Shown piece after piece: positions 1-9,230 of a DNA stretch of 64,000 bases (position 1 is the first letter of the stretch; the number at the start of each line of letters is the position of its first letter). The stretch is taken from assembly GCA_965243485.1 (NCBI GenBank), contig CBDEVP010000001.1, forward strand, positions 5,890,001 to 5,954,000, read 5' to 3'. The position numbers and the translations under genes were made by a program. The notes below the pieces were generated by a model that saw nothing but the letters and a program-made list of their open reading frames with translations, did not search any database and was not told the DNA's origin. This DNA is from UBA7330 sp965243485 (GTDB lineage: Bacteria; Bacteroidota; Bacteroidia; Cytophagales; Cyclobacteriaceae).

Positions 1-1
1 T

Positions 2-649
2 TGCTCTACAAAGAAAGAAAGTGCAGAAGATAAAAGCACCGGAGCAGCCCAACCAGAGGCTACCATGGTTTCGGAAAATACCGGAGAATGGATCAACCTC
101 TTTGATGGCGAGTCCTTCGATGGATGGAAAGCCAGTGAAAACAAAGACGCCTTTAGCATTGAAGATGGAATGATCAAGGTAAATGGTAAAAGATCACATC
201 TTTTTTACGTGGGGGATGTCAATGGAGGTACCTTCAAGAATTTTGAGTTCAAAGCAGAAGTGATGACTAAGCCAAATTCTAACTCAGGCATCTATTTTCA
301 TACCGAATACCAGGAAGAGGGCTGGCCTTCCAAAGGTTACGAAGTCCAGGTCAATAATACGCATTCTGATTGGAGAAAAACCGGTGGATTATATGCTATT
401 CAGGATGAAAAGGATCCCCCCTCAAAAGACAATGAGTGGTTCACTGAATACATCAAGGTTCAGGGAAAACATGTGATCGTCACTGTAAATGGCGATACCA
501 CAGCCAATTACATAGAGCCTGAGAATCCGGAGCGTGAAGAAGGTATGAAAGGCCGGTTGATCGACAGCGGTACATTTGCTTTACAGGGCCATGATCCCGG
601 GAGCACTGTATATTATAAAAGCGTGATGGTTAAGGTATTACCTGACTGA
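2..649 (+). CDS. DUF1080 (3-keto-disaccharide hydrolase-like) lipoprotein, 5' end cut by window
   Basis: The frame is open to the left edge, so the true start lies outside the window. The first visible residues are C-S-T-K-K-E-S, followed by a charged, Ser/Thr/Pro-rich linker; this is what follows the lipidated cysteine of a lipoprotein, so the Cys at 2-4 is probably the acylation site (inferred). An ATG at 65 also exists but would remove this linker. From about 30 residues on, the sequence matches the DUF1080 fold, a concanavalin-like jelly roll: W-I-N-L-F-D-G-E-S-F-D-G-W near the start, then N-S-G-I-Y-F-H and G-Y-E-V-Q-V-N-N. Family members hydrolyse 3-keto-glycosides or act as carbohydrate-binding surface lipoproteins. 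The substrate cannot be read from the sequence. It converges on the ald gene. Confidence 0.85.
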   Translation, partial: CSTKKESAEDKSTGAAQPEATMVSENTGEWINLFDGESFDGWKASENKDAFSIEDGMIKVNGKRSHLFYVGDVNGGTFKNFEFKAEVMTKPNSNSGIYFHTEYQEEGWPSKGYEVQVNNTHSDWRKTGGLYAIQDEKDPPSKDNEWFTEYIKVQGKHVIVTVNGDTTANYIEPENPEREEGMKGRLIDSGTFALQGHDPGSTVYYKSVMVKVLPD

Positions 650-674
650 TAAACACTTTATGGCTGTCGGATGA

Positions 675-1901
675 TCAGAATCTGGCAGCCATCAATAGAT
701 TCAGATCTTTAAAACCAAGGTTAAATTTCTTAGCCAACTGCAGGTTTGTGAGTGCGCCGTGATAGGTATAGACCCCTTTCATAAACCACTTGTTGCTCAA
801 TATCATTTCATCAATACCTCCGCTGTCTCCTATCTGCAGGACTATTGGTGTAAAAATGTTGGAAATGGCCAGTGAGGCCGTCCTGGCTACTCTCGATCCG
901 ATATTCGGTACGCAATAATGGATCACGTCATATTTTTTGAAGGTAGGCCTCTTGTGACTGGTCATTTCGGATGTCTCTATGCATCCCCCCTGATCAATCC
1001 CCACATCAATGATCACTGAACCAGGCTTCATCCTGGATACCATTTCTTCCGTCACAATACATTTATTGGCTCCTTTTTCAGGCCGCATGGCCCCAACTAC
1101 TACATCCGCATTCTGAATGGCTTTGGAAACAGTGGCATTGTCAATCGTGGAGGTGTGGATCTGCTGACCCAGGGCATGTTTGATCCTTCGGAGCTTGTAG
1201 ATGTGATTGTCAAATACCTGAATATCCACCCCCAACCCAATACAGGCCCTCGCCGCATACTCGGCTACGGTTCCGGCACCCAGTATTACGACCTGCGTCG
1301 GAGGTACTCCTGTAATACCGCCTAAAATAATCCCCTTGCCATCATTGGTATTGCTAAGCAGTTCAGCTGCAATGAGCATCACCGTACTCCCGGCGATTTC
1401 GCTCATGGCGCGCACCATAGGAAGTCCCCCTACCTTATCTTCGATAAACTCATAGCCTATAGCAGTGATTTTCTTTTTGTTCAACGATTCCAGGTATTCC
1501 CTGGACTGACTGCCACTCTGAAAAGCTGAGAACAGGGTCGAGCCTTGTTTTAGCAAACCAATTTCCCTGTCAGTGGGCGGCTCTACCTTAAGAATGATGT
1601 CTGCCTGATAAACTTCCTTCGATGAATAAACGACCTTTGCCCCTGCCTCACTGTATTCATGATCACTGAAATGCGCGGATTTTCCCGCACTTGCCTCCAC
1701 CCATACCTCATGACCATTACTTGTGAGCACATCCACAGATTCGGGTTTCAAAGCTACCCTGCTTTCCTGCAGAGATATCTCCTTTGGCACACCAATAAAA
1801 AGTGATTTATGGCCCTTCCTCTGTTTAAGAGGGGCTTCCTGTGTATAAAGTTTAGGATCCCGGGCCAACTCGGCAAACCCGGACTTCGTCTTTTCAGCCA
1901 T
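675..1901 (-). CDS. ald: Alanine dehydrogenase family protein
   Basis: Predicted cytoplasmic NAD-dependent dehydrogenase of the alanine dehydrogenase / transhydrogenase-alpha family, converting L-alanine to pyruvate and ammonia. The N-terminal catalytic domain starts at G-V-P-K-E about residue 37 and has the E-S-R-V-A segment (Arg48) that binds substrate in the family. The NAD-binding Rossmann motif V-V-I-L-G-A-G-T-V-A-E-Y lies near residue 205. At 408 residues it is longer than classical Ald (about 370), mainly through a 30-residue N-terminal extension, as in other Bacteroidota homologues. It is the last gene of a leftward operon, overlapping tsaE by 8 bases. A saccharopine-dehydrogenase-like or transhydrogenase-like specificity cannot be excluded. 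Confidence 0.85.
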   Translation of the reverse strand: MAEKTKSGFAELARDPKLYTQEAPLKQRKGHKSLFIGVPKEISLQESRVALKPESVDVLTSNGHEVWVEASAGKSAHFSDHEYSEAGAKVVYSSKEVYQADIILKVEPPTDREIGLLKQGSTLFSAFQSGSQSREYLESLNKKKITAIGYEFIEDKVGGLPMVRAMSEIAGSTVMLIAAELLSNTNDGKGIILGGITGVPPTQVVILGAGTVAEYAARACIGLGVDIQVFDNHIYKLRRIKHALGQQIHTSTIDNATVSKAIQNADVVVGAMRPEKGANKCIVTEEMVSRMKPGSVIIDVGIDQGGCIETSEMTSHKRPTFKKYDVIHYCVPNIGSRVARTASLAISNIFTPIVLQIGDSGGIDEMILSNKWFMKGVYTYHGALTNLQLAKKFNLGFKDLNLLMAARF

Positions 1902-2319
1902 GTTCCACCAGGGTTATTTCCCTGTTCTTCTCGTCCACTAATTTAATATTTATTTCCAGGTGTTTTACCGGAATGAGGTCAGGAAACATATTTGACCATT
2001 CAATCAAACATACATTCCCACTGTAAAAGTATTCTTCAATCCCAATATCAAGGGCTTCTTCCTCGTCTTTTAACCGGTAAAAGTCAAAATGATAAATGAC
2101 CTGACCTGAGGCCGTGGCATATTCATTGATCAGTGAAAAGGTAGGTGAGCTTACCGCATCCATGACCCCCATTTCTTTCGCCAGGACTTTCACCAGCGTA
2201 GTTTTTCCTGATCCCAGATCGCCATTCAGGCAAATGATCCTGAATTTCTCCGTTTTTCGGATGATATCCCTGACTACAAAACTCAGCTCATCGATGGAAG
2301 CAACCTGAAACTTCATCAT
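1894..2319 (-). CDS. tsaE: tRNA threonylcarbamoyladenosine biosynthesis ATPase TsaE
   Basis: Small P-loop ATPase of the t6A37 pathway; it works with TsaB and TsaD to transfer the threonylcarbamoyl group to A37 of ANN-decoding tRNAs in the cytoplasm. The Walker A G-D-L-G-S-G-K-T-T is at residues 33-41, followed by the S-S-P-T-F-S-L-I-N-E-Y switch-like motif at 57-67, H-F-D-F-Y-R-L, and the I-E-W-S-N segment. Length (141 aa) is normal. The ATG overlaps the porX stop by 4 bases (ATGA) and its own end overlaps ald by 8 bases, so the three genes are almost certainly translationally coupled. Two Met codons occur at the start; the first fits the ATGA overlap. Confidence 0.93.
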   Translation of the reverse strand: MMKFQVASIDELSFVVRDIIRKTEKFRIICLNGDLGSGKTTLVKVLAKEMGVMDAVSSPTFSLINEYATASGQVIYHFDFYRLKDEEEALDIGIEEYFYSGNVCLIEWSNMFPDLIPVKHLEINIKLVDEKNREITLVEHG

Positions 2320-3872
2320 TTATTTCCCAGTACAACCAGCGGGATGATCATCTCCTCCAGGCTAAGGCCTCCATGCTGGAAGGTGTCCCGGTAATGATTT
2401 ACATAATAGTTGAAGTTGTTGGGATATGCAAAAAAGAAGTCCTCCCTTGCGAAAGCAAAGGTGCTGCTCACATTGGTCTTGGGTAGTTTAAACTGTTCGG
2501 GATTCCGGGTGAAAAATACACCCTCTTCCTCAAAACCCAGATTCTTTCCCTGCTTGTACCTCAGGTTGGTATTGGTATTCCTGTCTCCAACAATTTTATA
2601 AGGTTTTTTCACCCTGATCGTGCCATGATCGGTGGTGATCACCACCTTCACATCATTTTTTTTCGAGGCCAGGATCTTGAGAAGTTCAAACAAAGAAGAG
2701 TGCGAAAACCAGGATTTCGTCAGTGAAAGATAAGCCGATTCATCGGGTGCCAGCTCGCGGATCATATGCATGTCTGTCCTGGCATGAGAAAGCATATCCA
2801 CAAAATTGAATACGATCGCGTTGAAAGGATTGGACATCAGATTTGACACACTCTCTACCAACTGCTTGCCTTCGTTAGTCCGGATGATCTTGTTATAGGT
2901 GTATTTGATGTCTTTCTTCTCTTTCTGAAGATTGATGCCCAGCAATTCCTGTTCAAAATTATTCTTGGCATCCTCCTCATCCTCTCCTACCCAGTATTTG
3001 GGATAATTATTGGCGATGTCTAAAGGCATCATCCCTGCAAATAGCGCGTTTCGGGCATATGCCGTAGTCGTCGGCAGGATTGAATAGTAGGATTCCTTTC
3101 TTTCGATGTCAAAGAGTTCGGCAATCTCCGGTTCCAGTATCTCCCACTGGTCCAGTCTCAGATTATCAATCACGATCAAAAAAACAGATCTGTCTTCTTT
3201 GATTAGTGGAAATACTTTTTTCTTCAGGACCTGATGGGATAGTAGTGGCCGCTCCACATCCGGGTTGGTGATCCAGTCCTGGTAGTGGTCTTCAATAAAA
3301 TCTGAGAACTGTCGATTGGCTTCCACCCGTTGGGTATTCAGGACCTCCTCCATACTCTTGTCTTCGGTATTGTCAATTTCAATCTGCCAGTACACAAGCT
3401 TTTTAAAGATGTCGGCCCAACCTTTGAAGTCGTGAATATCCTGTAGTTCCATGCTCAGCCGCTGAAACTCCTGCTGGTAACCCTGATTGGTGTGCTCAGA
3501 AACAATCCGCTTATTGTCAAGGATCTTTTTCACCGAAAGAAGGATCTGATTGGGATTTAATGGTTTAATAAGGTAATCAGCAATCCGGGCGCCAATGGCC
3601 TCTTCCATGATCTCCTCTTCCTCGGATTTGGTGATCATCACCACCGGAAGATTGGGATGCGTTGATTTAATATAATTCAGCGTCTCCAGGCCGGTCATCC
3701 CCGGCATATTCTCATCGAGAAACACAAGGTCAAACGGGTTGTGATCAATCTGCTCAAGCGCATCAGCTCCACTGTTTACAGGTGTTATGTTGTATCCTTT
3801 ACCTGACAGGAACAGGATATGGGGTTTCAGTAAATCGATCTCGTCATCTGCCCAAAGTATGCGGTTGTTCAT
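2316..3872 (-). CDS. porX: PorX-type response regulator with PglZ domain (type IX secretion regulator)
   Basis: Receiver domain at about residues 1-125 with acidic pair D9/D10, phospho-acceptor D53 in V-F-L-D-E-N-M-P-G, a T near 80 and K in D-Y-L-I-K-P. A helical linker follows, then a PglZ (alkaline-phosphatase superfamily) domain: metal-binding Asp in F-L-I-V-I-D-N-L-R-L-D-Q-W, nucleophile Thr in the T-T-T-A-Y-A-R-N segment, T-T-D-H-G, and a late His in F-Q-H-G-G. PorX in Porphyromonas and Flavobacterium is controlled by the kinase PorY and is needed for type IX secretion; its PglZ domain is a zinc-dependent phosphodiesterase acting on oligonucleotides (established knowledge). All catalytic residues are intact here. 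First gene of porX-tsaE-ald and divergent from the HD gene; no porY is visible in the window. Confidence 0.93.
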   Translation of the reverse strand: MNNRILWADDEIDLLKPHILFLSGKGYNITPVNSGADALEQIDHNPFDLVFLDENMPGMTGLETLNYIKSTHPNLPVVMITKSEEEEIMEEAIGARIADYLIKPLNPNQILLSVKKILDNKRIVSEHTNQGYQQEFQRLSMELQDIHDFKGWADIFKKLVYWQIEIDNTEDKSMEEVLNTQRVEANRQFSDFIEDHYQDWITNPDVERPLLSHQVLKKKVFPLIKEDRSVFLIVIDNLRLDQWEILEPEIAELFDIERKESYYSILPTTTAYARNALFAGMMPLDIANNYPKYWVGEDEEDAKNNFEQELLGINLQKEKKDIKYTYNKIIRTNEGKQLVESVSNLMSNPFNAIVFNFVDMLSHARTDMHMIRELAPDESAYLSLTKSWFSHSSLFELLKILASKKNDVKVVITTDHGTIRVKKPYKIVGDRNTNTNLRYKQGKNLGFEEEGVFFTRNPEQFKLPKTNVSSTFAFAREDFFFAYPNNFNYYVNHYRDTFQHGGLSLEEMIIPLVVLGNK

Positions 3873-3968
3873 TTCGTTTCTCTTTTGTTTTCTTGTCTTA
3901 CGTAATTGTTGATCGATGGATTAGTAATTTTACATCAAGAAGCTAAATTAATCTCAATCCCTCGTCTT

Positions 3969-5195
3969 TTGAACAAAAAGAAAATAGTAAACGATCCGGT
4001 CTATGGATTTATCACTATCCCCGGCATTCACATTTACGACATCATCGAGCATCCCTACTTCCAAAGGCTACGCAGGATCAGGCAGCTGGGGCTGACGGAA
4101 TTTGTTTATCCGGGTGCCTTACATACACGGTTTCATCATGCGCTGGGCGCCATGCACCTGATGACCAAAGCCCTTGACACTTTACGACATAAGGGTGTCA
4201 TGATCTTTGAAGCGGAGTATGAGGCTGCTCAAATGGCCATTTTACTCCATGACATCGGTCACGGGCCTTTTTCCCACACCCTGGAATTTAGTCTTTTTGA
4301 AAATGTGAATCATGAGCAGATCTCCCTGTGGATGTTCAGGAAGTTGAACGCAGAATTCAAAGGCCGGCTGGAACTGGCCATTCAGATCTTCACCGGAAAG
4401 TATCACAGAAAATTTCTTCATCAGCTGGTCTCCAGCCAGCTGGATGCCGACAGGCTGGATTACCTCCGCAGGGATTGTTTTTTCACGGGAGTACTTGAAG
4501 GCACTATCGGTTCGGAAAGGATCATCCAAATGCTTAATGTGGTGGACGATCAGTTGGTGGTGGAAGAAAAAGGCATTTACAGCATAGAAAATTTCCTGAA
4601 TGCCCGCCGGCTGATGTACTGGCAGGTCTATCTGCACAAAGCCTCAGTGAGTGCCGAATCCATGCTCATCTCATTGATGAAACGGGCCAAAAAGCTGACC
4701 CAGTCGGGTAAGGATGTGCCAGCTACTCCTGCGTTGAAGATCTTTCTGGAGCAGGACATTACGGCAGAAGAATTTGAAAAAGACCATGACCTGCTGGATG
4801 TGTTTGGTATACTTGACGATACCGACATCTGGGGATCTATCAAATTCTGGGCTCAGCACGATGACTATGTTTTGAAAACCCTCAGCCAGGGCCTGTTGAT
4901 GAGAAAGCTTTTCAGGATAGAGCTTTCCAATGAAAAAATTGCTAAAGAGAAAATAAATGATCTCAGAAAAGCTGTCTTAAAAACAGGTATTGAACCTGAC
5001 CTGGTCAAATATTTCATACAAAAAGGCTCAGTGAGTAATTCGGCCTATATTGCAAAAGATAGCTCAATCAATATCTTAACCAAATCAGGAGATGTGATGG
5101 ATGTTGCCAGTGCCACGGATCTTCCAAACATTAAGGCGATCAGCAAAATCGTGAAAAAATATTACCTGAGCTATCCCAAACACATATATTTGTGA
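3969..5195 (+). CDS. HD-domain phosphohydrolase (dGTPase/SAMHD1-like)
   Basis: HD-superfamily metal-dependent phosphohydrolase of about 408 residues. The metal-binding residues are visible: H52-T-R-F-H in the G-A-L-H-T-R-F-H-H segment, H94-D95 in L-L-H-D-I-G-H-G-P-F-S-H, and a later D-A-D-R-L-D-Y-L-R-R-D segment typical of dNTP triphosphohydrolase-like proteins. The substrate is unproven; dNTP or another nucleotide is likely. There is no ATG near the start. I chose TTG at 3969 (M-N-K-K-K-I-V-N-D-P-V-Y-G-F), where homologues usually begin; a TTG at 3906 would add 21 poorly conserved residues. The gene precedes lpxD by 30 bases, so it may be the first gene of the lipid A operon. Confidence 0.85.
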   Translation: MNKKKIVNDPVYGFITIPGIHIYDIIEHPYFQRLRRIRQLGLTEFVYPGALHTRFHHALGAMHLMTKALDTLRHKGVMIFEAEYEAAQMAILLHDIGHGPFSHTLEFSLFENVNHEQISLWMFRKLNAEFKGRLELAIQIFTGKYHRKFLHQLVSSQLDADRLDYLRRDCFFTGVLEGTIGSERIIQMLNVVDDQLVVEEKGIYSIENFLNARRLMYWQVYLHKASVSAESMLISLMKRAKKLTQSGKDVPATPALKIFLEQDITAEEFEKDHDLLDVFGILDDTDIWGSIKFWAQHDDYVLKTLSQGLLMRKLFRIELSNEKIAKEKINDLRKAVLKTGIEPDLVKYFIQKGSVSNSAYIAKDSSINILTKSGDVMDVASATDLPNIKAISKIVKKYYLSYPKHIYL

Positions 5196-5225
5196 TGCAT
5201 ATCTCAACGCCGAAAATGGCATTCT

Positions 5226-6263
5226 ATGGAATTTACAATTGATCAGATAGCAGGAATTATTGATGGTGAAGTCGTAGGTGACGGTAAGAAAAAAGTCAGT
5301 CAGATCAAAGGCATAGAGGATGCGAAAGAAGGATCAATCTCCTTTCTTTCCAATCCCAAATATGAATCCTTTATCTACTCAACCAAGGCCAGCGCAGTTA
5401 TTGTTGCCAGGGATTTCAAACCAGCCAAAGAGATCTCCACTACATTGATCAAGGTCAGTGATCCCTATTTAAGCTTCACTTCGCTGCTGGAGGAATATGA
5501 GAAAATTTCAAGTTTTCAAAAATCAGGTAAGGAAGACCCTGTTTTTGTGGGAGAGCAAAGCACCTATGGTGATAACATCTATTTGGGGGCTTTTTCTTAC
5601 ATTGGTAAAAATGTAAAGATTGGTGATAATGTAAAGATCCATCCCCAGGTTTACATCGGGGATAATTCCATCATCGGGAATAACTGTATTTTTTATCCCG
5701 GGGTGAAGGTTTATTCCGGAACAAAAATTGGCAATCACTGCACGCTTCACGCAGGTGCGGTCATAGGTTCTGATGGATTCGGTTATGCGCCCCAGAAAGA
5801 CGGTTCCTATAAAAAAATACCACAACTCGGAAATGTGATCCTTGAAGACCACGTGGATATCGGCGCCAATACCACTGTAGACTGCGCCACGCTGGAGTCT
5901 ACCGTTATCAAAAAAGGAGTGAAGCTGGACAACCTGGTCATGATCGCCCATAATGTAGAGGTGGGTGAAAATACAGTGGTGGCTGCCCAATCCGGGATTT
6001 CAGGCAGTACGAAAATCGGAAAGAAGGTGATCATCGCCGGCCAGGTAGGGGTTGTCGGACATATCAAAATTGGTGACGGTGTAATACTCACCGCCCAGTC
6101 AGGCGTGTCGAAAGATGTGCCGAACAATGAAACTATCTTTGGATCCCCTGGTTTTGAGAAAGGTCCTTATATGCGTTCTTATGCGGTGTTCAAAAAGCTT
6201 CCTGATGTGATGAGACGAATTCAGGAACTTGAACAAAAAATCCTAAATTTGCCCACCAAATAA
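5226..6263 (+). CDS. lpxD: UDP-3-O-acylglucosamine N-acyltransferase LpxD
   Basis: Third step of lipid A synthesis: adds the 3-hydroxyacyl chain from acyl-ACP to the 2-amino group of UDP-3-O-acyl-glucosamine. The 345 residues match the family length. An N-terminal uridine-binding domain (1-100, with S-F-L-S-N-P-K-Y) is followed by a left-handed beta-helix of I-G-D-N-type hexapeptide repeats from about 108 to 300, and a short C-terminal helix. The catalytic His is H242 in N-L-V-M-I-A-H-N-V-E-V-G, equivalent to E. coli H239. It ends 4 bases before lpxC/fabZ, giving lpxD-lpxC/fabZ-lpxA-ABC order. Confidence 0.96.
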   Translation: MEFTIDQIAGIIDGEVVGDGKKKVSQIKGIEDAKEGSISFLSNPKYESFIYSTKASAVIVARDFKPAKEISTTLIKVSDPYLSFTSLLEEYEKISSFQKSGKEDPVFVGEQSTYGDNIYLGAFSYIGKNVKIGDNVKIHPQVYIGDNSIIGNNCIFYPGVKVYSGTKIGNHCTLHAGAVIGSDGFGYAPQKDGSYKKIPQLGNVILEDHVDIGANTTVDCATLESTVIKKGVKLDNLVMIAHNVEVGENTVVAAQSGISGSTKIGKKVIIAGQVGVVGHIKIGDGVILTAQSGVSKDVPNNETIFGSPGFEKGPYMRSYAVFKKLPDVMRRIQELEQKILNLPTK

Positions 6264-6267
6264 CAGG

Positions 6268-7662
6268 ATGAGATCAAATCAACATACTATCAAAAAACCG
6301 GTAACGGTTTCTGGAATAGGACTGCATACCGGGGTGAAGGTGAATATGACTTTCGCTCCTGCCAAGCCCAATCATGGAATCAAATTTCAGAGGGTCGATC
6401 TGGAAGGGAAACCTCTTGTAGATGCTGATGTCGATAATGTAGTTGACCTGTCCAGAGGCACTACCATCGAGCAGAATGGCGCCCGCGTAAACACCGTCGA
6501 ACATACCCTGGCGGCTCTGATCGGACTTGAAATTGATAATGTCCTGATCCAGCTTGATGGACCCGAACCTCCCATTATGGATGGCAGCTCAAGGATGTTC
6601 ATTGATGCCATTGAAGAAGTCGGACTTCAGGAGCAGGCCGCACAACGGCTATTTTTTGAAGTCCCGGAGAGCGTATTCTATCAGGATAAAGACCGGGATG
6701 TGGAAATCGCCGCTTTACCGCTTGACGACTATCGACTCACGGTGATGGTTGATTATAACTCACCCGTACTGGGCAGTCAACATGCTTCTCTTAATAACAT
6801 CGAGGACTTCAAGGAAAAAATCTCAATGGCCCGTACCTTCTGTTTCCTTCATGAAGTAGAAGAGCTATATAAGAATAACCTGATCAAGGGGGGGGACCTC
6901 AGCAACGCCATTGTGGTGGTAGATCGCAAGGTAAAACCCAATGAACTTGACCACCTGGCAGACCTGCTGGGCAAGCCAAAAATCGAAGCGAGCAGAGAAG
7001 GGATACTGAACAATGTAGAGCTCAGACATAAAAACGAACCGGCAAGACATAAGCTCCTGGATATGGTGGGAGACCTTGCGCTGGTTGGTAGACCCATCAA
7101 AGCACAGATCCTGGCTGCCCGGCCCGGGCATGCAGCGAATGTAGCTTTTGCCAAGAAGCTCAAAAAGCTGATGGTGGAAACCAAGCAAAACAATGTACCC
7201 CAGTACGATCCCAAGCTACCCCCGATACTGGACATCAACAAAATTCACAAGATATTACCTCACAGATATCCATTTTTGCTTATTGACAAGATCTTCCATC
7301 TGGATGATGAGCAGGTGGCGGGTGTTAAAAACGTCACATTCAATGAACCCTTTTTTGCCGGACATTTTCCGGGCAATCCGGTCATGCCAGGGGTTCTCCA
7401 GGTGGAAGCCATGGCTCAGATCGGTGGCATCCTGGTATTAAACTCGGTCCCTGATCCGGAAAATTACTGGACTTACTTTCTTGGTTTGGAGAATATCAAA
7501 TTCAGGAAGATGGTGCTTCCCGGCGACACGCTGGTCATCCGATGTGAACTCCTGCAGCCAATCAGAAGAGGTTTCGTTAAGATGAAAGGCAGCGCATATG
7601 TTGGAAATAATTTAGCTTGCGAAGGAATAATGACGGCAAGCATCGTTCGAAAAGATCTATGA
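6268..7662 (+). CDS. lpxC/fabZ: Bifunctional UDP-3-O-acyl-GlcNAc deacetylase / 3-hydroxyacyl-ACP dehydratase (LpxC-FabZ)
   Basis: Natural fusion of the committed lipid A deacetylase with the fatty-acid dehydratase. LpxC (about 1-305): zinc ligands H79 (N-T-V-E-H-T, with catalytic E78), H261 and D265 (H-K-L-L-D-M-V-G-D-L), and the late catalytic H288 in R-P-G-H-A-A-N. FabZ hotdog domain (about 320-464): active-site H366 in A-G-H-F-P-G-N-P-V-M-P-G and E380 in L-Q-V-E-A-M-A-Q. The fusion is widespread in Bacteroidota and couples lipid A and phospholipid acyl supply, since both enzymes draw on the 3-hydroxyacyl-ACP pool. Its TGA overlaps the lpxA ATG by 4 bases. Confidence 0.97.
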   Translation: MRSNQHTIKKPVTVSGIGLHTGVKVNMTFAPAKPNHGIKFQRVDLEGKPLVDADVDNVVDLSRGTTIEQNGARVNTVEHTLAALIGLEIDNVLIQLDGPEPPIMDGSSRMFIDAIEEVGLQEQAAQRLFFEVPESVFYQDKDRDVEIAALPLDDYRLTVMVDYNSPVLGSQHASLNNIEDFKEKISMARTFCFLHEVEELYKNNLIKGGDLSNAIVVVDRKVKPNELDHLADLLGKPKIEASREGILNNVELRHKNEPARHKLLDMVGDLALVGRPIKAQILAARPGHAANVAFAKKLKKLMVETKQNNVPQYDPKLPPILDINKIHKILPHRYPFLLIDKIFHLDDEQVAGVKNVTFNEPFFAGHFPGNPVMPGVLQVEAMAQIGGILVLNSVPDPENYWTYFLGLENIKFRKMVLPGDTLVIRCELLQPIRRGFVKMKGSAYVGNNLACEGIMTASIVRKDL

Positions 7663-8435
7663 CAGGACCTCAAAATAATGTCCATCCGGAAGCGAAAATA
7701 GGTAAAAACGTCACCATTGAACCTTTTTCCACCGTCTATGAAGATGTGGAAATCGGGGACAACACCTGGATCGGCCCAAATGTCACCATTTTTCCGGGAG
7801 CGAGAATTGGCAAGAATTGTAAAATATTTCCCGGCGCAGTGATCTGCGCCGTTCCCCAGGACCTGAAATTTGACGGGGAGTATACCACCGTGGAAATAGG
7901 AGATAATACCTCCATCAGAGAATTTGTTACCATCCATCGCGGCACCAAAGACAAATATGTAACCAGGGTTGGCAAAAACTGCCTGATCATGGCCTATGTC
8001 CACCTGGGTCACGATACGATCGTTGGGGATCATTGTGTCCTGGCTAATTCCGTTTCAATTGCAGGACATGTGGAAATAGGAGATTATGCCATCCTTGAGG
8101 GCTTGGTGGCCGTTCAGCAATTCATCGTGATCGGAGAGCATGCATTCATTGGCGGCGCCTCACTGGTCCGGAAAAATGTTCCCCCTTATGTAAAAGCTGC
8201 ACGTGAGCCCCTTTCCTTTGTGGGAGTAAACACGGTGGGGCTCAAAAGAAGAGGGTATTCGGAAGATGATATCCGCACCATCGACGACATCTACAGGATC
8301 ATCTACATTCAAAATCAAAACATCAGCAAGGCACTGGATCAGGTGGAGGCTGAGCTACCGGATACCAAATATCGAAAACGGATCCTCGACTTTATCAGCA
8401 ACAGCCCCAAAGGGGTCATGAAAGGGATCTATTAG
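7659..8435 (+). CDS. lpxA: UDP-N-acetylglucosamine acyltransferase LpxA
   Basis: First enzyme of lipid A synthesis, transferring 3-hydroxyacyl from ACP to the 3-OH of UDP-GlcNAc. The start is ATG 7659, which overlaps the preceding TGA (ATGA) and gives 258 residues; an in-frame TTG at 7617 would lie inside fabZ and is unlikely. Hexapeptide beta-helix repeats fill about 8-180; catalytic His is H118 in A-Y-V-H-L-G-H-D (E. coli H125). The C-terminal helical domain carries G-V-N-T-V-G-L-K-R-R-G-Y-S. The stop shares its last base with the GTG start of the next gene. Confidence 0.96.
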   Translation: MTGPQNNVHPEAKIGKNVTIEPFSTVYEDVEIGDNTWIGPNVTIFPGARIGKNCKIFPGAVICAVPQDLKFDGEYTTVEIGDNTSIREFVTIHRGTKDKYVTRVGKNCLIMAYVHLGHDTIVGDHCVLANSVSIAGHVEIGDYAILEGLVAVQQFIVIGEHAFIGGASLVRKNVPPYVKAAREPLSFVGVNTVGLKRRGYSEDDIRTIDDIYRIIYIQNQNISKALDQVEAELPDTKYRKRILDFISNSPKGVMKGIY

Positions 8436-9049
8436 TGGACATTGTTGCTGAAAATCTTGGTAAAAAATACAACCGGGAGTGGATATTCAGATCTCTGAAT
8501 ATCGAGATCAGAACCGGCGACCGGCTGGCCATCACCGGTGCCAATGGGTCCGGGAAATCGACTTTACTGAAAATACTCTGCAATTACCTGTCGCCTTCCG
8601 AAGGATCGGTCCGGTACCTGATCAATGGAGAAGTTTCAGATAAAGAAAAGGTGCAGTTGAGCTTCAGTCTTGCTGCTCCTTATATGAATATCATTGGTGA
8701 ATTTACGGTGCAGGAAATGATCGATTTCCATCGTAAATTCAAAAATACAGGCTTTACTACTGAAGAAATCCTGGAAAGCTCCAGGCTTCACGATGCCTCC
8801 TCAAAATACGTTCAGGAATTATCCTCCGGCATGCTTCAAAGATTGAAGCTTAGCCTTATCTTTTTCTTCGAAAATGAGATCATTTTTTTGGATGAGCCCA
8901 CCATGAATCTTGATCTTAGAACCATCGACTGGTATCATGATCAGGTCCGATCATTAAAGAAGTCACAAACAGTCATTCTAGCCTCCAATCAGGAAGGGGA
9001 ATACAAGGGATTTGACCGTATCATTAACATAGAAGACCACAAACCTTAA
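8435..9049 (+). CDS. ABC transporter ATP-binding protein
   Basis: Stand-alone nucleotide-binding subunit of 204 residues. Walker A G-A-N-G-S-G-K-S-T (about 35-43), signature L-S-S-G-M-L-Q-R-L-K-L, Walker B E-I-I-F-L-D-E-P-T and a D-loop M-N-L-D are present; the switch His is not obvious (A-S-N-Q-E). It begins with GTG sharing a base with the lpxA stop, so it is translated with the lipid A genes. No permease partner follows, so the transported substrate is unknown; it resembles CcmA/LolD-sized ATPases. A role in envelope lipid traffic is only suggested by the operon. Confidence 0.85.
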   Translation: MDIVAENLGKKYNREWIFRSLNIEIRTGDRLAITGANGSGKSTLLKILCNYLSPSEGSVRYLINGEVSDKEKVQLSFSLAAPYMNIIGEFTVQEMIDFHRKFKNTGFTTEEILESSRLHDASSKYVQELSSGMLQRLKLSLIFFFENEIIFLDEPTMNLDLRTIDWYHDQVRSLKKSQTVILASNQEGEYKGFDRIINIEDHKP

Positions 9050-9230
9050 CAGGTAAATATCATTCTTTATGTGATTTTAGAATTCAGATTGCATTATCTT
9101 TAGAGTACAAAATTTGATTATGCCTGAAAAAGGCATACATTTGATCATCATATACCGTTAAGCTTATCGTGTCATGAGTCTCGGCTTCCCGGGCCATTTG
9201 CTGTGAGCTATTAAAATTAAGACTATAGTC

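Noticed and set aside
660..692. ATGGCTG / CAGCCAT hairpin at the convergent end of the first two genes
   Set aside because: The long loop and missing T-run on both sides make it a weak terminator; part of it lies in the ald coding end.
7473..8033. Leftward frame of 186 codons across lpxC/fabZ and lpxA
   Set aside because: Antisense shadow of two certain genes; no start signal or domain.
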